The position numbers were made by a program, and so were the translations under genes. The notes under the pieces were generated by a model, which saw only the letters and a list, made by a program, of their open reading frames with translations, made no database searches and was not told where the DNA came from. A stretch of 24,373 bases of DNA, taken from NCBI GenBank assembly GCA_902810755.1, contig CADDYT010000093.1, positions 1 to 24,373 of the forward strand. The letters are read 5' to 3'. Shown here piece after piece: positions 21,388-24,373 of this stretch. Positions within the stretch are counted from its first letter, which is position 1. The number at the start of each line of letters is the position of its first letter. This DNA is from Chloroflexota bacterium. GTDB lineage: Bacteria > Chloroflexota > Ktedonobacteria > Ktedonobacterales > Ktedonobacteraceae.

Positions 21388-21411
21388 AGTGAGAGCAAAA
21401 GTGAGAGCAAA
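21388..21411. repeat. Tandem 12-bp direct repeat near the integrase end
   Basis: AGTGAGAGCAAA occurs twice head to tail (21388-21399, 21400-21411) between the tRNA terminator and the integrase stop. Integrases bind short direct repeats in the arms of their attachment sites, so these are candidate arm sites. Confidence 0.5.
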
Positions 21412-21418
21412 ACGGCAG

Positions 21419-22588
21419 TTAGCTGCCTGCCTCATCTTGCTTCTCTTCTTTCTGCTCTTGAAACGCGCTATCCCACCTGTCAACCGCTTCCTGCTGCATA
21501 GAGGGCAGCAGATGCCCGTAAACACGCAGCGTAATACTGATATCGCTATGCCCCAGCATCTCCTGAATAACCTTGATATTCACCCCCATTGAGAGCAGAA
21601 TAGTTGCAGCACTATGACGCAAGTCGTGAAAGCGAATTGATGGAAGCCCGGCCTCTTCAAGCAGTTCTCGAAAGGCTTCCCCCAGGTGATTCGGATGGAG
21701 ATAGCCGCCACGCGAATTTGGAAACACCAGATCGCGCTCCTGCCACGTTTTCGCCTGGCTCTTTTGCGCTACCTGCTGAACCCGATGCTGCTTTAACATT
21801 TCCACGAGGAAAGCGGGAAGGCGTATCGACCGCACACCGGCAGCCGACTTTGGCTCACCCTCCACATAACCATATCCGGTAAAGCGGTCTACTGTGTGCA
21901 GCACTTGCAAGATGCCCCGCTGAAAATCAATATCCGACCAGCGCAGAGAGAGGAGTTCCCCGCGCCGCATTCCCGTTACCACCGCCATTGTAATCAACAC
22001 CTCGAAACGATGTCCCTGTAAATGCTGCCGAAAGCGTTGCGCCTGTTCCAGGGTAAGAGGCGCAATATCATGTTTGGGAACACGAGGTCTCGTCACCAGT
22101 TCACAGACATTCCGCGAGACATACCCCCACTGGACCGCATTCTTGAGTGCTAATCTCAAAACGCCAAGCATCTCACGGACATACTTCGGCGAGAGTCCTT
22201 CGTCAAGCTTTTTTGTGAGAAAGCTCTGCACCTGCTGAGGCGTCAACTTCTGTAACCAGATATCGCCCAGACCAGCCACAATATGCTTGACGTGTTTCCG
22301 ATAGTTCAGGTAGACGCTCAGGCGAAGCTTACTCTTATGCGTGTTCTCCAACCAGTCTTGAATGTACTCACCAAGCTTTCTCTGCGGCCCGGTTGCCAGC
22401 ATACCGCGCTCCAGTTCACGCAGCATCTCGTTTTTTTTCCGTTGCGCTTCCTGCCTGGTTTTGCAGTACGCCTTTTTGCGCTTGCCAGTCTCTAACGTGA
22501 TCTCTGCCACCCAACGATCACGAGCCTCTACATAGTAGACCGACCCCTCTTTATGACCGGCATGAAGTCTTTTCCCTTTTTCTACCAT
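21419..22588 (-). CDS. Phage/ICE-type tyrosine recombinase (integrase)
   Basis: This 389-aa protein has three parts: an N-terminal arm-binding region (about 15-60), a SAM-like core-binding domain (70-165) and a catalytic domain (175-365). All catalytic residues are present: Arg208 (TGMRRGE), Lys247 (EPKSAAG), His321-x2-Arg324 (HDLRH), His347 (LGHSD) and nucleophile Tyr357 (VYGHL). The protein should be active. Start ATG 22588 has AGAGAGG 6 nt upstream; the open frame extends 24 codons to ATG 22660 but without a ribosome site and through a terminator-like hairpin. The gene ends 120 bp from tRNA-fMet, which is the usual place of an integrase next to its att site. Confidence 0.93.
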   Translation of the reverse strand: MVEKGKRLHAGHKEGSVYYVEARDRWVAEITLETGKRKKAYCKTRQEAQRKKNEMLRELERGMLATGPQRKLGEYIQDWLENTHKSKLRLSVYLNYRKHVKHIVAGLGDIWLQKLTPQQVQSFLTKKLDEGLSPKYVREMLGVLRLALKNAVQWGYVSRNVCELVTRPRVPKHDIAPLTLEQAQRFRQHLQGHRFEVLITMAVVTGMRRGELLSLRWSDIDFQRGILQVLHTVDRFTGYGYVEGEPKSAAGVRSIRLPAFLVEMLKQHRVQQVAQKSQAKTWQERDLVFPNSRGGYLHPNHLGEAFRELLEEAGLPSIRFHDLRHSAATILLSMGVNIKVIQEMLGHSDISITLRVYGHLLPSMQQEAVDRWDSAFQEQKEEKQDEAGS

Positions 22589-22603
22589 TGCGCGCCTCTC
22601 TAT

Positions 22604-22635
22604 CAAAACAAGAGTCTCGCCCCGGAGAGCGAGAC
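22604..22635 (-). terminator. Hairpin between excisionase and integrase genes
   Basis: A perfect 7-bp stem GTCTCGC/GCGAGAC (22635-22629 with 22620-22614) is followed on the minus strand by TCTTGTTTTG. It may limit read-through from the xis/rep transcript into the integrase gene. Confidence 0.55.
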
Positions 22636-22646
22636 CCTTATAAAGT

Positions 22647-22847
22647 TTAAGCAGTTTCAAGTCGTTTTAGCCAGTCATTCAGAGATTTACTGCTGATCCT
22701 CCGCACCCCCCGAATCTTGACAGATGGTAAACTTCCATCGTAGATGAGATTGTAGACAGTTTGCCGACAGACCCCTAGATGTATCGCCACTTCGGCAACA
22801 CTTAACATCACAGGTTGAACCGTCGAAACCCGTTTCTTTCTTCCCAT
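22647..22847 (-). CDS. Excisionase-type HTH protein (MerR-like HTH_17)
   Basis: This 66-aa basic protein consists of a small winged helix (LSVAEVAIHLGVCRQTVYNL then the wing SVKIRGVRRISSKSLNDWL). This is the form of Xis directionality factors and of small element regulators. ATG 22847 has GAGG at 22853-22856; the alternative ATG 22883 is in frame but overlaps the end of rep and lacks a site. It lies between rep and int, as in actinomycete integrative elements (rep-xis-int). It probably switches integrase toward excision and may also act as a repressor. Confidence 0.8.
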   Translation of the reverse strand: MGRKKRVSTVQPVMLSVAEVAIHLGVCRQTVYNLIYDGSLPSVKIRGVRRISSKSLNDWLKRLETA

Positions 22848-22869
22848 AGCTACCTCACTTCCCTTCTGC

Positions 22870-24111
22870 TCAGCTTGCCTCACTCACCTGTGTTTGCAAA
22901 CCAAACCGGAGCCGCTTGCGCAGCACTTCCGCCCCGAAATCCATCTCTTTCTGCTCCATATGTTCATATGCCGCCTGCACGAACCAGTGCAGGAACACCG
23001 AGAGATCAACGTCGTTATCGGCCAGTTCGTCGCCGACCCAGGCCGATAGCGACGTGCCATAGCCTAACGCCGCCTCAATACCCTTCTGGATGTTGTATTG
23101 CCGCTTGCGCTTGCGGATAATCTTGCCAAAGTGTTCAGGCCGCTGTGGGTCACGCACAAAGGCGCGTTGCACTTCCTTCCAGACCGGATGCGTCGGCCAG
23201 CGCGCCCGCCGTTCGTCCGTCTCGGAAGGCACCACCAGCCGCAACCAGCCAGAGGACGACTCGTCCTCATCCGCTTCCACCTGCCCCGCCGCGTAGGCCC
23301 ACAATTGCGCCAGCCGCTCAGGCAGTTCATAAGCATCTTCTATGCCATGAACCTCATCCTTGATGTAGAACTCATGCAGCATCTCGCGCTTAAAGCGGAA
23401 CTCAATGCGCCAGACCGTTTGCCCCTCTTGCCAGCCATTGCAGCGCCACAGGTCTTCAAACCAGTATTTGCCCGAAGCATGCAGTTCGCGCGTCTTGTCG
23501 TAAATGGCGCAGGACATTGGCCCATGCGCCGAGAAGGAGAGACCGGAGCGATGCAGCCCGTAGGAGTAATCATGCACGTCCAGATCGGTCACCTGATAAT
23601 CGGCCCGCTTACGCGACCGCGAGACAAATTCTTGCAGGTAGTTGACCGCCCCGACATCCCACCCGACAAGATCGGCGCACAGATGCACTTCGGAGACTTG
23701 CAGGAAGACCGGGGCATGCATGATCTCTTCCAGAAAGGCATTGACGCGCACAATGCTATCTTCCAGACTACGCGACCCCCACAGGTATTCCGAGGAGCAG
23801 CGCACCATTGCCACGCAGTTGAGCCGCCCCCGCGAGAGGCACAGGTTGAGCGCATCGCAGGTCAGCAACCAGCGCCATTGCCCGCGACCGGCCCCATGCG
23901 GATACATTTTCAGGTTCGCCCCTTCAAATGTCCAGGGAACAATGATCGGCTCTTCCGCCTCTATTGCTCCCTGCTTCCATGCGTCCAGCCGCTCGACCAG
24001 CTCATGGGTCAGGTCACGCTTGATCGGCTTGCCCTGCTCATCCTCATAATAGACATTGAGTAAGAGCGTATCTACTCCACGCGCTAAGACCTCGACTGCT
24101 GTTTTACCCAT
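22870..24111 (-). CDS. Rep-type replication initiator (Rep_trans/replication initiation factor-like)
   Basis: This 413-aa protein shows features of plasmid and ICE initiators of the Rep_trans kind: an acidic segment HLCADLVGWD (143-152), GPMSCAIYDKTREL with Tyr204 as possible catalytic tyrosine, and VWRIEFRF (233-240), in the order seen in that family. These proteins nick the origin strand and allow rolling-circle replication. The identification rests on motif style only. The start is ATG 24111 (or GTG 24114), after AGAGGAAAGAAG; the open frame upstream to 24372 has biased composition and overlaps hairpins, so it is excluded. It is followed 22 bp later by the xis-type gene. Confidence 0.65.
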   Translation of the reverse strand: MGKTAVEVLARGVDTLLLNVYYEDEQGKPIKRDLTHELVERLDAWKQGAIEAEEPIIVPWTFEGANLKMYPHGAGRGQWRWLLTCDALNLCLSRGRLNCVAMVRCSSEYLWGSRSLEDSIVRVNAFLEEIMHAPVFLQVSEVHLCADLVGWDVGAVNYLQEFVSRSRKRADYQVTDLDVHDYSYGLHRSGLSFSAHGPMSCAIYDKTRELHASGKYWFEDLWRCNGWQEGQTVWRIEFRFKREMLHEFYIKDEVHGIEDAYELPERLAQLWAYAAGQVEADEDESSSGWLRLVVPSETDERRARWPTHPVWKEVQRAFVRDPQRPEHFGKIIRKRKRQYNIQKGIEAALGYGTSLSAWVGDELADNDVDLSVFLHWFVQAAYEHMEQKEMDFGAEVLRKRLRFGLQTQVSEAS

Positions 24112-24140
24112 CACGCTTCTTTCCTCTTTGGACTTTAACA

Positions 24141-24220
24141 GGCGCGGTATACTTGGTCCGCGCCCAGGCGGGCGGCAAGGTGGCACCCCAAAGGGGGCCC
24201 CGCCACCGAAGCCGCCCGCC
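24141..24220. repeat. Two GC-rich hairpins upstream of rep, candidate origin or leader structure
   Basis: Hairpin 1 is GGCGCGG (24141-24147) with CCGCGCC (24158-24164). Hairpin 2 is nested: GGCGGGCGGC 24167-24176 with GCCGCCCGCC 24211-24220, GGTGGC 24179-24184 with GCCACC 24202-24207, and CCCC 24186-24189 with GGGG 24193-24196. A further 13-nt palindrome, CTCCCA-C-TGGGAG, is at 24242-24254. Rolling-circle origins often use such cruciforms near rep; a leader structure for rep mRNA is the alternative. Confidence 0.5.
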
Positions 24221-24373
24221 AGAGATTTGCCCCCCCTTCCCCTCCCACTGGGAGCAACAGCCGTGTCAGTGAGGGCGAGAGAGGAACACAGCCGCAGGAA
24301 GGCGAGAGATTGCCCGCCGCCCCGAAGGGCCACCGCCCCGACCACCCCATCTCTCTCCCGCCTGCTTCCCACC

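Noticed and set aside
24112..24372. Upstream extension of the Rep frame
   Set aside because: It runs through nested hairpins, has Gly/Arg/Pro-biased composition and lacks a start signal; the family-like protein begins at 24111.
1..24373. CRISPR array or insertion sequence
   Set aside because: No regularly spaced repeats and no transposase were seen; the only mobile-element proteins are the integrase, excisionase and Rep near the right end.

Overview
The window reads as chromosomal DNA of a high-GC bacterium, most likely a Chloroflexota member of the Ktedonobacteria type. This assignment is inferred from gene style and content and was not tested by database search. Supporting traits are Gly/Ala/Pro-rich proteins, frequent GTG and TTG starts, an actinobacterial-looking inositol-lipid gene set, and a short cysteine-ligase paralogue of MshC type. 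There are no lipid A genes that would explain the two HtrB-type acyltransferases.

Layout, left to right. (1) 18-230: tRNA-Lys(CTT) with its own promoter and terminator. (2) 266-5732: an ArsR-family repressor with a promoter and a perfect inverted repeat, then two LPLAT (HtrB/PatA-like) acyltransferases, a PHP-domain phosphoesterase, a PimA-like GT4 glycosyltransferase and a CDP-alcohol phosphatidyltransferase. Apart from the PHP gene this is the gene set of phosphatidylinositol mannoside synthesis (PgsA, PatA, PimA). (3) 6122-8380: a large, mostly disordered protein ending in a NYN/LabA-type RNase domain, followed directly by a perfect 38-bp-arm palindrome. (4) 8487-13917: a BMP-family (nucleoside-type) ABC importer, made of lipoprotein, two permeases and a double ATPase. 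The lipoprotein gene has its own promoters, a structured leader and a terminator that separates it from the permease genes. (5) 14091-14465: a small four-helix membrane protein on the minus strand.

(6) 14664-18895: a thiol/sulfur neighbourhood. On the minus strand tatD and a 397-aa MshC-like CysRS paralogue form an operon. Divergent from it is an Rrf2-family regulator with a three-Cys cluster, followed by a lone receiver-domain protein and a cysteine synthase. The divergent intergenic region holds two near-consensus promoters and several palindromes, so Rrf2 control of the thiol-ligase operon is a testable hypothesis. (7) 18898-21096: a membrane-anchored lytic transglycosylase and a TauE/SafE permease. 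The permease gene is preceded by tandem 11-bp repeats that resemble a Pho box.

(8) 21183-24373: tRNA-fMet with a consensus promoter, followed by what looks like the left end of an integrated element. It carries a tyrosine integrase, an excisionase-type HTH protein and a Rep-type replication initiator, all on the minus strand and reading toward the tRNA. Large GC-rich hairpins lie upstream of rep, and the element runs off the window.

The best leads are the MshC-like ligase with its divergent regulator, the PIM-like lipid cluster containing a PHP enzyme, the perfect palindrome after the NYN gene, and the integrative element.
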